Assembly: GCA_036310185.1 (NCBI GenBank) | Contig: JAXJSH010000148.1 | Coordinates: forward strand, 1-57,817 | Length of the DNA stretch: 57,817 nucleotides | Direction: 5' to 3' | DNA from: JALENY01 sp036310185 | Lineage (GTDB): Bacteria; Bacillota; Clostridia; Lachnospirales; Lachnospiraceae | In this document: positions 8,408 to 17,698 of the stretch, one piece after another | How the letters are laid out: the number at the start of each line of letters is the position of its first letter | How positions within the stretch are numbered: position 1 is the stretch's first letter | The notes under the pieces: model-generated | Databases searched by the model: none | The model's input: only the letters and a program-made list of their open reading frames with translations | What the model was told of the DNA's origin: nothing | Made by a program: the position numbers and the translations under genes

Positions 8408-8977
8408 ATGGGAAAGATAACAGTAGAAACATGTGAAATTGAAGGTTTAAAAGTAATCACACCGGCCGTATTTGGCGATGAACGCGGTTATTTTATGGAG
8501 ACATATAATTACAACGACTATAAGGCTGCCGGAATTGATCAGGTTTTTGTTCAGGACAATCAGTCCAGCTCCAAAAAAGGTGTGCTGCGGGGGCTGCATT
8601 TCCAGATTAATTTTCCACAGGATAAGCTGGTTCGTGTTGTGAGCGGAGAGGTTTTTGATGTGGCGGTAGATTTAAGAAAAGACTCCCCTACGTTCGGACA
8701 GTGGCATGGTGTTCTGCTGTCAGCAGAAAATAAGAAACAGTTCTTTATTCCGAAGAACTTTGCACATGGTTTTGTTGTTTTATCTGACCATGCTGAGTTT
8801 GCATACAAATGTACGGATTTTTATCATCCAAATGACGAAGGCGGTCTGTTCTGGAATGATAAAGCAATCGGAGTAGAATGGCCGATGCCGGAAAACATGA
8901 CAGAAGCCGATCTGATCATTTCAGAAAAAGATCAGAAATGGTCCGGTCTGGAAGAATATAAGAAGTCTTGTAAATAA
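8408..8977 (+). CDS. rfbC: dTDP-4-dehydrorhamnose 3,5-epimerase (RmlC)
   Basis: Converts dTDP-4-keto-6-deoxy-glucose to dTDP-4-keto-L-rhamnose. 189 residues, the usual length for this cupin-fold dimer. Visible signatures: DERGYF near the N-terminus, VQDNQSSSKKGVLRGLHFQ with the catalytic His, VFDVAVDLRKDSPTFGQW, PKNFAHGFVVLSD and YKCTDFYHPNDEGG. Lies 13 bp after the SDR gene with GAGGATGG before ATG 8408; rfbD, the next enzyme of the pathway, is 6.3 kb downstream in the same cluster. Confidence 0.95.
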   Translation: MGKITVETCEIEGLKVITPAVFGDERGYFMETYNYNDYKAAGIDQVFVQDNQSSSKKGVLRGLHFQINFPQDKLVRVVSGEVFDVAVDLRKDSPTFGQWHGVLLSAENKKQFFIPKNFAHGFVVLSDHAEFAYKCTDFYHPNDEGGLFWNDKAIGVEWPMPENMTEADLIISEKDQKWSGLEEYKKSCK

Positions 8978-9004
8978 CCAAATTATTTTTGGAGAAAAGC
9001 AGTT

Positions 9005-10708
9005 ATGAAGATAGAAAAGGAAAATGTAAAAAGATATGCAGTCTACACATTTCACGATAAAGACGGGATTGTAGATGAATGTGTGCTTACATTTTTAAAA
9101 GAGTTAAAAAAAGTAAGTGAATACCTTCAGGTGGTTGTCTGTGAAAAAATATTGTCCGATGATATGGGGCGTCTTGAGGCTGTTGCAGATAAAGTAGTAC
9201 ATCAGGAAGATACGGGTGCATCCGGAGACCGGTATACCAGAAATGTGGAGAAAGCTTTGTACAGCCAGTTCGATGAAATTATATATTGTGATGATGTATT
9301 TTTCGGACCGCTGCATTCTTTTGAAACCATGTTTTCTGCAATGAAAGCCAGGGATGTGGATATCTGGAGCCCGGTCCTGGCATGTGCCGGTCAGTTTCTG
9401 GTTATACGAAAATGTGTTTTTGAAAATGAAGACATGCTCAGTCGGCTTGCAGATATACATCAGCCTGGTTTCAATGTGGCTGAGACGGTGAAAAAGCAGG
9501 GATTTATTTTTGAATCCTATGTGGATGAAAGTGAATTTGCAGGATGTACAGAGGATCCGCTTCGGGATTTTCCGCTGTATATGGTGAAAGATAAAAAATG
9601 TCCCATTGTGAAAAGAGATATTTTTAAAAGAAAATATGATGAGGTTTTCGAAAAAAGTAATGGTGACGCTGCACGTAAACTGATGGACTATTTAAGAGAC
9701 AGTTCCGGTTACGATACGGCGCAGATATGGGAACATCTGCTTCGTACCTGCAACATGGCAGATCTGAAAAAAACAATGCAGCTGAATTATGTGCTGTCCA
9801 GCAGACTGCCAAAAGCGCGGAAGCATACAATAAATAAGATTGCGCTGACTATGCATATCTATTATGAAGATCAGGCTGAAATGTGCAGAGCATATGCGGA
9901 AAGCATGCCGGAAGGAACGGATGTCTTCATTACCGTGCCAACAGAGGAAAAAAAGAAAAATGCGGAAAAGGTATTTAAAGATTTTCCTTATAAAACAGAG
10001 TTTCGTGTAATTGGAAACCGGGGTCGGGATGTAGGGGCATTTTTGACTGCGGTCAAAGATGTTGTTTTTGATTATGATCTTGTCTGCAAAATGCATGATA
10101 AAAAGGTGACACAGGTAAAACCAATGTCGCTGGGAGCGTCATGGGCATATAAATGTTTTGAAAATATGTTGAAAAACAAAACATATGTAGAAAATATCAT
10201 TGCAACATTTGAAGAGGAACCGAATCTTGGAATGCTGCATCCGCCGATTCCACATCACGGACCATACTATCCGATTGCCGGAAGAGGTGAATGGGGACCG
10301 AATTACCAGCCCACAAAGGCTCTTGCAGAAAAGATTGGTATTCGTGCAGACATCAGGGAGGATAAAGAGCCGATTGCTCCCCTTGGAGCCATGTTCTGGT
10401 TCCGCCCTCAGGCGTTAAAATCTATTTTTGCATGCGATTGGGAATACGAAGACTATCCGGAGGAACCGATTGCGGATGATGCAACGCTGCTGCATGCGAT
10501 CGAGCGGCTCTATCCGTTCTGTGTGCAGGAACAGGGGTATTATCCTGCATGGGTCATGGCGGACACGTTTGCGCGAATTGAACTGGATAACTGGGAATTC
10601 CTGAATCACGAATTTATAAAAGCAGAGATGGATTTGCTTGGAAGTCATTTATCCTTTAAGGAATTGACAGGAGCACTGGCAAAGCAAAAACCGGACCAGG
10701 CTAAATGA
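9005..10708 (+). CDS. RgpF-family rhamnan synthesis protein, N-terminal half degenerate
   Basis: 567 residues; ATG 9005 after GGAG. Members of the RgpF family (rhamnan synthesis F) have two related halves and build rhamnose backbones in streptococci. Here the C-terminal half has the family signatures GNRGRDVGAFL and CKMHDKK, then LHPP, GEWGPN and an APLGAMFWFRP segment. The N-terminal half keeps the fold-level pattern FFGPLxxFxxMF but reads DTGASGDRY where the paralogue has NVGFDLGGYREGL, and it lacks ~20 residues just after. The next gene shows the opposite pattern. It starts with the same KxEKxNVKR motif as its neighbour, so they are tandem paralogues. Probably cytosolic, acting on a lipid-linked rhamnose chain. 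Confidence 0.85.
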   Translation: MKIEKENVKRYAVYTFHDKDGIVDECVLTFLKELKKVSEYLQVVVCEKILSDDMGRLEAVADKVVHQEDTGASGDRYTRNVEKALYSQFDEIIYCDDVFFGPLHSFETMFSAMKARDVDIWSPVLACAGQFLVIRKCVFENEDMLSRLADIHQPGFNVAETVKKQGFIFESYVDESEFAGCTEDPLRDFPLYMVKDKKCPIVKRDIFKRKYDEVFEKSNGDAARKLMDYLRDSSGYDTAQIWEHLLRTCNMADLKKTMQLNYVLSSRLPKARKHTINKIALTMHIYYEDQAEMCRAYAESMPEGTDVFITVPTEEKKKNAEKVFKDFPYKTEFRVIGNRGRDVGAFLTAVKDVVFDYDLVCKMHDKKVTQVKPMSLGASWAYKCFENMLKNKTYVENIIATFEEEPNLGMLHPPIPHHGPYYPIAGRGEWGPNYQPTKALAEKIGIRADIREDKEPIAPLGAMFWFRPQALKSIFACDWEYEDYPEEPIADDATLLHAIERLYPFCVQEQGYYPAWVMADTFARIELDNWEFLNHEFIKAEMDLLGSHLSFKELTGALAKQKPDQAK

Positions 10709-10723
10709 GGAGATTGAGTATAA

Positions 10724-12484
10724 ATGAAATTGGAAAAGGACAATGTAAAGCGCTGCGGAATATTTCTCTATTTTGACAAACAGGGAAAAGTGGACGATTA
10801 CATTTCTTATATGTTAAAAGATCTGAAAAAAAGTGTGGATTATCTTTTGGTGGTCTGCAATGGATATATTGAACGTCAGGGACTGGATAAATTGCGTGGC
10901 TGTTCCGATGAAGTATTGTGCCGTGCCAATGTTGGGTTCGATCTGGGAGGCTACCGTGAAGGTTTGTTCTATATTGGATGGAAACAGTTGGAGCAGTATG
11001 ACGAGCTTGTCATGATGAACTATACGTTTTTTGGTCCGTTATATCCATTTGCAGAGATGTTTGATACGATGGCCGAAAGGGATGTGGATTTCTGGGGCGT
11101 GACAAAACACCATAGATTTGATCCGGATCCTTTTGGGACAATTCCTTACGGATATTTGCCGGAACACATACAGTCGCATCTGATCGTCGTCAGAAAATCA
11201 ATGTTTATGAGTTACCAGTATCGGGATTTCATGATGAATCGTGAAAATCCCACGAACTATAATGAAGCCATCAGTACGTATGAGGCTGTTTTTACGAAGA
11301 TTTTTTCGGATTTTGGATTTACGTGGGATGTGTATCTGGATTCATCCGATCAGGAGGGGGTATATTTTTATCCCATTATGTATGCCGCAAAGGATGCCAT
11401 TGAAAAAAGGCGTTCACCGATTATTAAGCGTCGTTCGTTTTTCACCGGTTATGATGATTTTCTTGCAAATTCCTGTGGGGAAGTGTCCGTAGAGGCATAT
11501 GAATATCTTCAGAAAAACGAACTGTATGATCTGAATCTGATCTGGGATAACATATTGCGTCTGGAAAATCTGACAGCAGTTCACCGCTGTCTGCATCTGG
11601 ATTATATGCTGGAATCGTATGCGACAAATTATACATGGAATCAGAAGATTGCAGTCGTTGTGATAGCGGACGGTTCAAAAAATGGATTCTTTTACAGCCA
11701 GTTTCTGGCATATCTGCCCGGCTGTGCAGATATTTATTTGTATGGGGAGCAAAATGACTGCAGAAAAATAGCAGAAATGTGTACAAGTGTACAGAAGGTT
11801 GTAATACGGGAATGTGATACAGCGAATTACGCGGAAGTGCTTCGCACAGTCGCGGAGGATCTTGCGGCAGATTCTTACGATTATGTAGGTATTGCAAGAT
11901 TAAAAGATGCTGGCCGTTCTGATGCGTACGTAAGCGATGTTTCCTGGCAGAACAGTGACTGGGAAAATCTGTTTGGAAATGAAAATATATGTGGAAATCT
12001 TCTGCAGTACTTTGAAGAAAATCCAAGAATGGGCCTGTGTATTCCGCCGGTTCCCTGTCACGGAAAGCTGTTTGCAAAAACCCAGGGCAGATGGAATGGA
12101 AGATTTGATGATGCGAAGGAATATTTGACGGCAAAAGGCATCACGGTAAATGTAAGTGCGGAGGAAAATCCATTGGCTCCATATGGAGGCACGTTCTGGA
12201 TACGCGGAGCATTGCTGCCGCTGCTGCGCACATATTATAAAACAGAAGATGAAGAACTGGTGCTTTTAACATTGCCGGAAGTAATTCAGCATTTCGGCTA
12301 TTATACTGGAATCGGGTACAGTGATAAAAATGTTTCTGCTGCTGTAACAAATCAGGATTATATGTTCCGTGAAAATAACCGGGAACTTTTCAAAAAGTTC
12401 GGTGTAGGTTCCAGTACCCTTGTCAGACTTCGGGTTATGCTTGGCGATATGTCAGCCGGGGAAGAATGGATGGAAAAGAACTAA
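10724..12484 (+). CDS. RgpF-family rhamnan synthesis protein, C-terminal half degenerate
   Basis: 586 residues; GAGGAG precedes ATG 10724, 15 bp after the first RgpF gene. The N-terminal half is canonical: NVGFDLGGYREGL, then YDELVMMNYTFFGPLYPF and DFWGVTKH. In the C-terminal half the positions of NRGRDVGAFL and KMHDKK of the paralogue read ECDTANYAEVL and GIARLKDAG, so the donor-site-like signature is gone although the flanking structure (PPVPCHGK, RWNG, APYGGTFWIRG) is retained. Together the two genes supply one intact copy of each half. Likely role is rhamnosyl transfer in the cluster's polysaccharide, perhaps as a heterodimer with the upstream protein; that last point is inference. Confidence 0.85.
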   Translation: MKLEKDNVKRCGIFLYFDKQGKVDDYISYMLKDLKKSVDYLLVVCNGYIERQGLDKLRGCSDEVLCRANVGFDLGGYREGLFYIGWKQLEQYDELVMMNYTFFGPLYPFAEMFDTMAERDVDFWGVTKHHRFDPDPFGTIPYGYLPEHIQSHLIVVRKSMFMSYQYRDFMMNRENPTNYNEAISTYEAVFTKIFSDFGFTWDVYLDSSDQEGVYFYPIMYAAKDAIEKRRSPIIKRRSFFTGYDDFLANSCGEVSVEAYEYLQKNELYDLNLIWDNILRLENLTAVHRCLHLDYMLESYATNYTWNQKIAVVVIADGSKNGFFYSQFLAYLPGCADIYLYGEQNDCRKIAEMCTSVQKVVIRECDTANYAEVLRTVAEDLAADSYDYVGIARLKDAGRSDAYVSDVSWQNSDWENLFGNENICGNLLQYFEENPRMGLCIPPVPCHGKLFAKTQGRWNGRFDDAKEYLTAKGITVNVSAEENPLAPYGGTFWIRGALLPLLRTYYKTEDEELVLLTLPEVIQHFGYYTGIGYSDKNVSAAVTNQDYMFRENNRELFKKFGVGSSTLVRLRVMLGDMSAGEEWMEKN

Positions 12485-12513
12485 GGTCAGGAAATAAGTT
12501 AGTGGGAGAAAAA

Positions 12514-12783
12514 ATGCAGAATAATATAGAAGCGAAAAGTTTGGAGCAATGTTTGGAAGAAATAGAAAAACTGAATAAGGACCTTGCGTTTGCGGAAAAA
12601 GGCTGGAAAGATGCCAGTCAGGCCAATGCGGTGATGTCAGGAAAAGTCCAGAAGCTGGAGAGCGCTTTGAAAGAAAAAGAGCGTCAGATCGAAGTCTGGC
12701 GTGAGGCTTATGAGACAGTTGTAAATTCAAAAACATGGAAAACGGCAAGCAGGGTAAAACATATTCTGGGTAAAAAGGAATAA
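12514..12783 (+). CDS. Coiled-coil microprotein with glycosyltransferase-tail-like end
   Basis: 89 residues from ATG 12514, 5 nt after GGGAG; an ATG at 12466 would overlap the RgpF gene and has no ribosome site. Nearly the whole protein is a charged, heptad-rich helix (residues ~10-70), then a VNSKTWKTASRVKHIL segment. Short S.(S/T)W+..(A/S)...R tails like this are common at the ends of polysaccharide glycosyltransferases, but here it is a free-standing protein. No signal peptide or membrane segment. Placed between RgpF and a two-domain GT2 gene, it could be a scaffold or length-control subunit for the transferases. Not a recognised named family; function inferred only from place and shape. 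Confidence 0.65.
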   Translation: MQNNIEAKSLEQCLEEIEKLNKDLAFAEKGWKDASQANAVMSGKVQKLESALKEKERQIEVWREAYETVVNSKTWKTASRVKHILGKKE

Positions 12784-12852
12784 AGACACATTAAAAAAAT
12801 GTGAAAAAACTGCTGAGAATTGTTATTACAAAGATAAGAAAAGAGGAAGGGA

Positions 12853-15297
12853 ATGGCAAAAGAATTTTTTGAAGTGACCAGGGACAGATTTCATCTGGAA
12901 GATCCAAATTGCTATATTCTGCAGGGAATATGGCAGAAGGATGCAGCCATGCGGGCTTTTCTGGATGAAAAACAGCTTGAGGTTAAAGTTGAAAAACAGG
13001 AAGTTGTAAGTGCCATGGAACGCTTTCAGGATATGGATATGATACGTGGGGAACGTATTATTGCATATATTCAGCTGCCAGAGTCACTGTCCGGTTACAA
13101 AAAGCTGACTGTTTATGCGGAATCTTCGGATAAAAAAGTGTGCTGGTTTTCTGTTTCTGTAAGAGAATTGGAAAAAAGAAAAGGAAGACCTCAGTTTTTT
13201 ATAGAAGAGGAACTGGTACAGCAGAATCATCTGAAAATCAGAGGCTGGGCGATTGCTGACAAACCGGTCAGAATAAAGCTGTTTGATGAGAAGAAAGAAC
13301 CGCTTCAACCCGAAATAATAAGAACAGACCGTGTAGATGTAAAACAGGTTTTCGGTGCTGCAGACAATGATGATAAAAGTGGATTTTTTATTGAAATGCC
13401 CCAGATTACCGGAAAAAAATTCTATCTGGTGTTTTACGCGGGTGAGAAGAAAGCTGTCCATGTAATTCATTTGCAAAAAGCGGTCATTCTTGGGAAAAAA
13501 GTAAGTAAATACGGGAAGAAAAGCGTGCGTTATCTGAAAAACCAGGGGATATTCGAATTTGTAAAGAAAGCAGTTTCAAAAGCGAAAAAGGTATCCACAA
13601 GACCAATCCCCTATGAAAAATGGATTCAGAAGCATCTGCCGACCCAAAAAGAGCTGCAGGCGCAGACCAAAACAAAATTTGAGAAGAATCCCAGAATTTC
13701 CATCGTAGTTCCATTGTACAGAACTCCGGAAAAATATTTGCTGCGTCTTATTCAATCCATACAGGCTCAGACATATTCGAACTGGGAACTGTGTCTTTCA
13801 GACGGCAGCGGAGAGAATTCGCCCATAGAAAAACTGCTGAAACAGCAGGCTGAAAAGGATAACAGAATTAAACTGGCTTTTTCAAAAGTGCCCTTACAGA
13901 TATCGGAAAATACCAATGCAGCCATGCAGATCGCGACGGGGGATTTTATTGCATTTGCAGATCACGATGACGAACTGACACCCCATGCCCTGTTTGAATG
14001 TGTGAGAGCAGTAAATGAGAATCCGGAAATACAGATCATTTATTCTGACGAAGACAAGATGACCATGGATGGAAACAAATTTTTCCAGCCTCATTTTAAG
14101 CCGGATTTTAATATTGATCTGCTCTGTACGGTGAATTATATCTGTCATTTGTTTGTGGTCCGTGCAGAACTGGCAAAAGAAGTGGGAAGTCTGAGAAAAG
14201 AATTTGACGGCGCCCAGGATTATGATTTTATTTTCCGGTGCGTAGAGAAAGCCGGAGCTGACAAAATATATCATGTGCCGAAAATTCTGTATCATTGGCG
14301 ATGCCATGAAAACTCCACTGCGGAGAACCAGGAAAGCAAATTATATGCTTTTGAAGCCGGCTGCAGAGCGGTTCAGGCGCATTATGACAGGATTGGAATA
14401 AAGGCGGAAGTGAGTCTGGGAGAATGTCTGGGACTTTATCGGACTAAATTCATGATAAATGAGCCCCCGTTAATTTCAATTATCATTCCGAACAAAGATC
14501 ATATTGATGACCTGAAACGATGTATTGGTTCCATCGAAGCGAAATCCACATATGACAATTATGAATATATCATTGTGGAGAATAACAGTGATCAGCCGGA
14601 GACTTTTGAATATTATAAAGAGCTGGAAAAGTTCAATCCAAAGGTACATGTAGTGTATTGGGATGGGATTTTCAATTATTCCGCAATCAACAATTTTGGC
14701 GCCGAACATGCAAAGGGCGATTATTTGCTGCTTTTAAACAATGATACGGAGATTATAAATGAGGACTGTCTGGAAGAACTGCTGGGATATTGTACCCGCA
14801 GTGATGTGGGAGCGGTAGGTGCCCGTCTGTATTATGAAGATGATACGATTCAGCATGCCGGTGTGGTTATCGGTTTTGGCGGCATTGCGGGACATGCATT
14901 TGTTCAGCAGAAACGCGGTGAGACCGGTTATTGTGACAGAATCGTCTGTGCGCAGGATTACAGTGCGGTTACTGCCGCCTGTATGATGGTGAAACGAAAG
15001 GCATTTGATGAAGTTGGCGGTCTGAGTGAAGAACTGCAGGTAGCTTTTAATGATATTGATTTTTGTATGAAACTGAGAAAAGCAGGTTATCTGATCGTGT
15101 ATAATCCATATGCGGAATTATACCACTATGAGTCGAAATCGAGAGGGCTGGAGGATACGCCGGAGAAGGTAGCCCGTTTCAACAGAGAGATGGCAACTTT
15201 TGAAAAGCGCTGGCCTGAAATATTGCGCGATGGAGATCCGTTTTATAATCCGAATTTGACGTTGGACAGCCAGGATTTCTCGCTGAGACGTATTTGA
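12853..15297 (+). CDS. Two-domain GT2 glycosyltransferase with N-terminal accessory domain
   Basis: 814 residues; GAGGAAGGG precedes ATG 12853. Residues 1-~215 form a beta-rich accessory region of unknown family (perhaps binding acceptor glycan). A basic linker follows, then GT-A domain 1 from ~279 (SIVVPLYRTPE, ADHDDELTP, YSDEDKM) and GT-A domain 2 from ~539 (SIIIPNKDH, LLLLNNDTEI, FNDIDFCMKLRKAGY). Both carry DxD-like metal sites (DHDDE; NND). Such tandem GT2 proteins elongate rhamnose-rich wall polysaccharides or O antigens, adding alternate sugars. The C-terminal ~530 residues are closely similar to the protein at 17699, which lacks the N-terminal domain. Cytosolic or membrane-peripheral. 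Exact sugar and linkage unknown. Confidence 0.85.
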   Translation: MAKEFFEVTRDRFHLEDPNCYILQGIWQKDAAMRAFLDEKQLEVKVEKQEVVSAMERFQDMDMIRGERIIAYIQLPESLSGYKKLTVYAESSDKKVCWFSVSVRELEKRKGRPQFFIEEELVQQNHLKIRGWAIADKPVRIKLFDEKKEPLQPEIIRTDRVDVKQVFGAADNDDKSGFFIEMPQITGKKFYLVFYAGEKKAVHVIHLQKAVILGKKVSKYGKKSVRYLKNQGIFEFVKKAVSKAKKVSTRPIPYEKWIQKHLPTQKELQAQTKTKFEKNPRISIVVPLYRTPEKYLLRLIQSIQAQTYSNWELCLSDGSGENSPIEKLLKQQAEKDNRIKLAFSKVPLQISENTNAAMQIATGDFIAFADHDDELTPHALFECVRAVNENPEIQIIYSDEDKMTMDGNKFFQPHFKPDFNIDLLCTVNYICHLFVVRAELAKEVGSLRKEFDGAQDYDFIFRCVEKAGADKIYHVPKILYHWRCHENSTAENQESKLYAFEAGCRAVQAHYDRIGIKAEVSLGECLGLYRTKFMINEPPLISIIIPNKDHIDDLKRCIGSIEAKSTYDNYEYIIVENNSDQPETFEYYKELEKFNPKVHVVYWDGIFNYSAINNFGAEHAKGDYLLLLNNDTEIINEDCLEELLGYCTRSDVGAVGARLYYEDDTIQHAGVVIGFGGIAGHAFVQQKRGETGYCDRIVCAQDYSAVTAACMMVKRKAFDEVGGLSEELQVAFNDIDFCMKLRKAGYLIVYNPYAELYHYESKSRGLEDTPEKVARFNREMATFEKRWPEILRDGDPFYNPNLTLDSQDFSLRRI

Positions 15298-15310
15298 CAG
15301 GAGGGAAAAC

Positions 15311-16162
15311 ATGAGAGTACTAGTGACAGGTGTAAAGGGGCAGCTTGGCCATGATGTTATGAATGAGCTTGCAAAACGCGGATATGAAGGCGTTGGTGTG
15401 GATATTGAGGAGATGGACATAACAGATGCTGCTGCAGTTGATCGGGTAATCAAAGAGTCAGGGGCGGACAAAGTAGTACATTGTGCAGCCTGGACAGCAG
15501 TGGATGCGGCAGAAGATAATGTTGATCTCTGCCGGAAAATTAATGCAGGCGGAACGGAAAACATTGCAAAAGTCTGCAAAGAGCTGGATATACCCATGAT
15601 CTATTTCAGTACGGATTATGTATTTGATGGTCAGGGAGTCCGTCCGTGGGAGCCGGATGATCAGGTTGTATCTCCTTTGAATGTTTATGGACAGACGAAA
15701 TATGAAGGGGAACAGGCGGTAGAAAAATATCTGGAAAAATATTATATTGTCCGTATTGCATGGGTGTTCGGTGTAAATGGAAAGAATTTTATTAAAACGA
15801 TGCTGAATCTGGGAAAAAACCATGAAATGCTGACAGTAGTTGATGATCAGATCGGAACACCGACCTATACCTATGATCTGTCCAGACTGGTTGTTGACAT
15901 GCTGGAAAAAGAAGAGTATGGAAAATACCATGTTACAAATGAGGGCGGTTATATTTCCTGGGCAGATTTTGCAAAAGAGATTTTCCGTCAGGCAGATATG
16001 AAGGTGGAAGTAAAACCGGTTACCACAGCTGAATACGGTGCAAAGGCGGTTCGGCCATACAACAGCCGGCTGGAGAAGAAAAAACTGGACGAACATGGAT
16101 TTGAACGCCTGCCTGACTGGCAGGATGCACTGTCCAGATATCTGAAAGAAATAGAGTATTAA
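15311..16162 (+). CDS. rfbD: dTDP-4-dehydrorhamnose reductase (RmlD)
   Basis: Last step of dTDP-L-rhamnose synthesis, NADPH-dependent reduction of dTDP-4-keto-L-rhamnose. 283 residues, typical. Signatures: VTGVKGQLGHDV (Rossmann loop), CAAWTAVDAAE, STDYVFDG, and YGQTKYEGE with the catalytic Tyr and Lys; RPYNSRLEKKKL near the C-terminus is a family hallmark. ATG 15311 follows AGGAGGG. It is separated from rfbA and rfbC by four transferase-related genes, so the pathway is split within the cluster. Confidence 0.95.
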   Translation: MRVLVTGVKGQLGHDVMNELAKRGYEGVGVDIEEMDITDAAAVDRVIKESGADKVVHCAAWTAVDAAEDNVDLCRKINAGGTENIAKVCKELDIPMIYFSTDYVFDGQGVRPWEPDDQVVSPLNVYGQTKYEGEQAVEKYLEKYYIVRIAWVFGVNGKNFIKTMLNLGKNHEMLTVVDDQIGTPTYTYDLSRLVVDMLEKEEYGKYHVTNEGGYISWADFAKEIFRQADMKVEVKPVTTAEYGAKAVRPYNSRLEKKKLDEHGFERLPDWQDALSRYLKEIEY

Positions 16163-16177
16163 CATAAGAGGTAAAAT

Positions 16178-17614
16178 ATGACTACATCAATAGATACGGG
16201 CAGAAAAACCCGTCCGTGGGCTGTGGCTGTTTATCTTGGCTTTGTGTTTGTTCTGATATTGAGCTGGATGGTGATACAGCCTCTGAATGCTTCACCGGAC
16301 GAACTGATGCGGTATGATATCGTGGAATATTTGGTGGAACATGGTACACTGCCGGATGGCAGAGATCCGGAGATCCGACATGAACTGTGGGGGATTTCCT
16401 ATGCATTTAATCCAATTCTTGCATATATGATTATGGCCATACCGGCAAAATTCGCCAGCCTTTTCACTGCTTCATCCACAGCGGTTTTGCTGGCTGCAAG
16501 ACTGGTAAATGCAGTGTTTGGAACAATTATGGCATATCTGACGCTGCGGATAGGTGAGATGCTGTTTAGAGGCAGAGCCAAATGGATGTTTGCTTCGCTG
16601 GTAACCTTTTTGCCGGGACTTGTGTTTGTGCATTCTTACGTTAATAATGATTCGATGGCATTACTGTCTGTAACATGGATTGTTTACACGTGGATTCGAA
16701 GCATGAAGGAAGGATGGTCGGTGAAAATCTGTGTACATCTTGCCTGTGCCATATCTCTTTGCGGTTTGTCATATTACAATGCGTATGGGTATGCACTCTG
16801 CAGTATATTGTTTTTTGTAACTACCGTGTTACTTTTCAGAGATACAAAGATGGATATAAAATTTTTACTGTCCAGGGGGGCGTTGATCACCGCCATTGTT
16901 CTTGTTCTGATTGGATGGTGGTTTGTCCGCAATGCCATTATTTATGATGGAGATTTTATGGGAAGAAATACTTCATCTTTATATGCGGAAATGTATGCGA
17001 TTGAAGAATTAAAGCCTTCGAACAGACAGACGCCTCAGACTTTGGGGATGAGTATACCAGGAATGATGATCTGGCAGCCGGAAAGCTGGCCTCATAACTG
17101 GCTGATCACGGTTATGACCAGCTTTGTGGGTACATTTGGATTCATGAATATCTATATGCCATATTCCATTACACGGGTTTATTTTCTGGTGTGCGGAATT
17201 GGTTTCCTTGGTACATTTGTTTCCTGGCGGCCCCTGTTTTCTCCCCACTTTGACCATATGAAAAAAGTGAAGGAGCAAAAAGGAAATCTGACGGTTTATA
17301 CGAAAAAAATATATAACCACAAGTCCTGGAATCCCCGGAGTGTATTCCATATATGCATGGCCATTGCGATGATCATTCCATGTATACTGTTAGTTATATA
17401 TGCGTATGGAAATGATTTTCAGGCGCAGGGACGTTATGTATTGCCGATGATTATTCCGTTTATGTATTTTGTGACATATGGATATCAGACAATTTTGAAT
17501 CGATTGATCAAGAGCGAAAAACGAAAAGAATATATTTATTCAGGTATAGCTGTACTGTGTGTGATCGGTGTGCTGGTTACATACTTTGTGACTTTTTTGC
17601 CGAATTATCGATGA
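16178..17614 (+). CDS. Polytopic membrane protein, DUF2142/GT-C-like
   Basis: 478 residues with about ten hydrophobic segments, the first at ~14-33. Directly after it comes ASPDELMRYDIVEYL, an acidic loop in the position where DUF2142 and other GT-C proteins carry their catalytic D/E motif. This suggests a polyprenyl-phosphate-sugar-dependent glycosyltransferase that decorates the polymer outside the membrane, rather than a flippase (no MATE/Wzx-like pattern was recognised). A hydrophilic loop lies around residues 260-300. ATG 16178 follows AGAGG; 15 bp after rfbD. Family assignment is by motif and topology only. Confidence 0.65.
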   Translation: MTTSIDTGRKTRPWAVAVYLGFVFVLILSWMVIQPLNASPDELMRYDIVEYLVEHGTLPDGRDPEIRHELWGISYAFNPILAYMIMAIPAKFASLFTASSTAVLLAARLVNAVFGTIMAYLTLRIGEMLFRGRAKWMFASLVTFLPGLVFVHSYVNNDSMALLSVTWIVYTWIRSMKEGWSVKICVHLACAISLCGLSYYNAYGYALCSILFFVTTVLLFRDTKMDIKFLLSRGALITAIVLVLIGWWFVRNAIIYDGDFMGRNTSSLYAEMYAIEELKPSNRQTPQTLGMSIPGMMIWQPESWPHNWLITVMTSFVGTFGFMNIYMPYSITRVYFLVCGIGFLGTFVSWRPLFSPHFDHMKKVKEQKGNLTVYTKKIYNHKSWNPRSVFHICMAIAMIIPCILLVIYAYGNDFQAQGRYVLPMIIPFMYFVTYGYQTILNRLIKSEKRKEYIYSGIAVLCVIGVLVTYFVTFLPNYR

Positions 17615-17698
17615 GAGATCATTTCATATGCCGGTTTATGTTCAAAAAGTGTGACAGATGATTAGCAAAAAAAGTATTTATACAATAGGGAGAAACAA

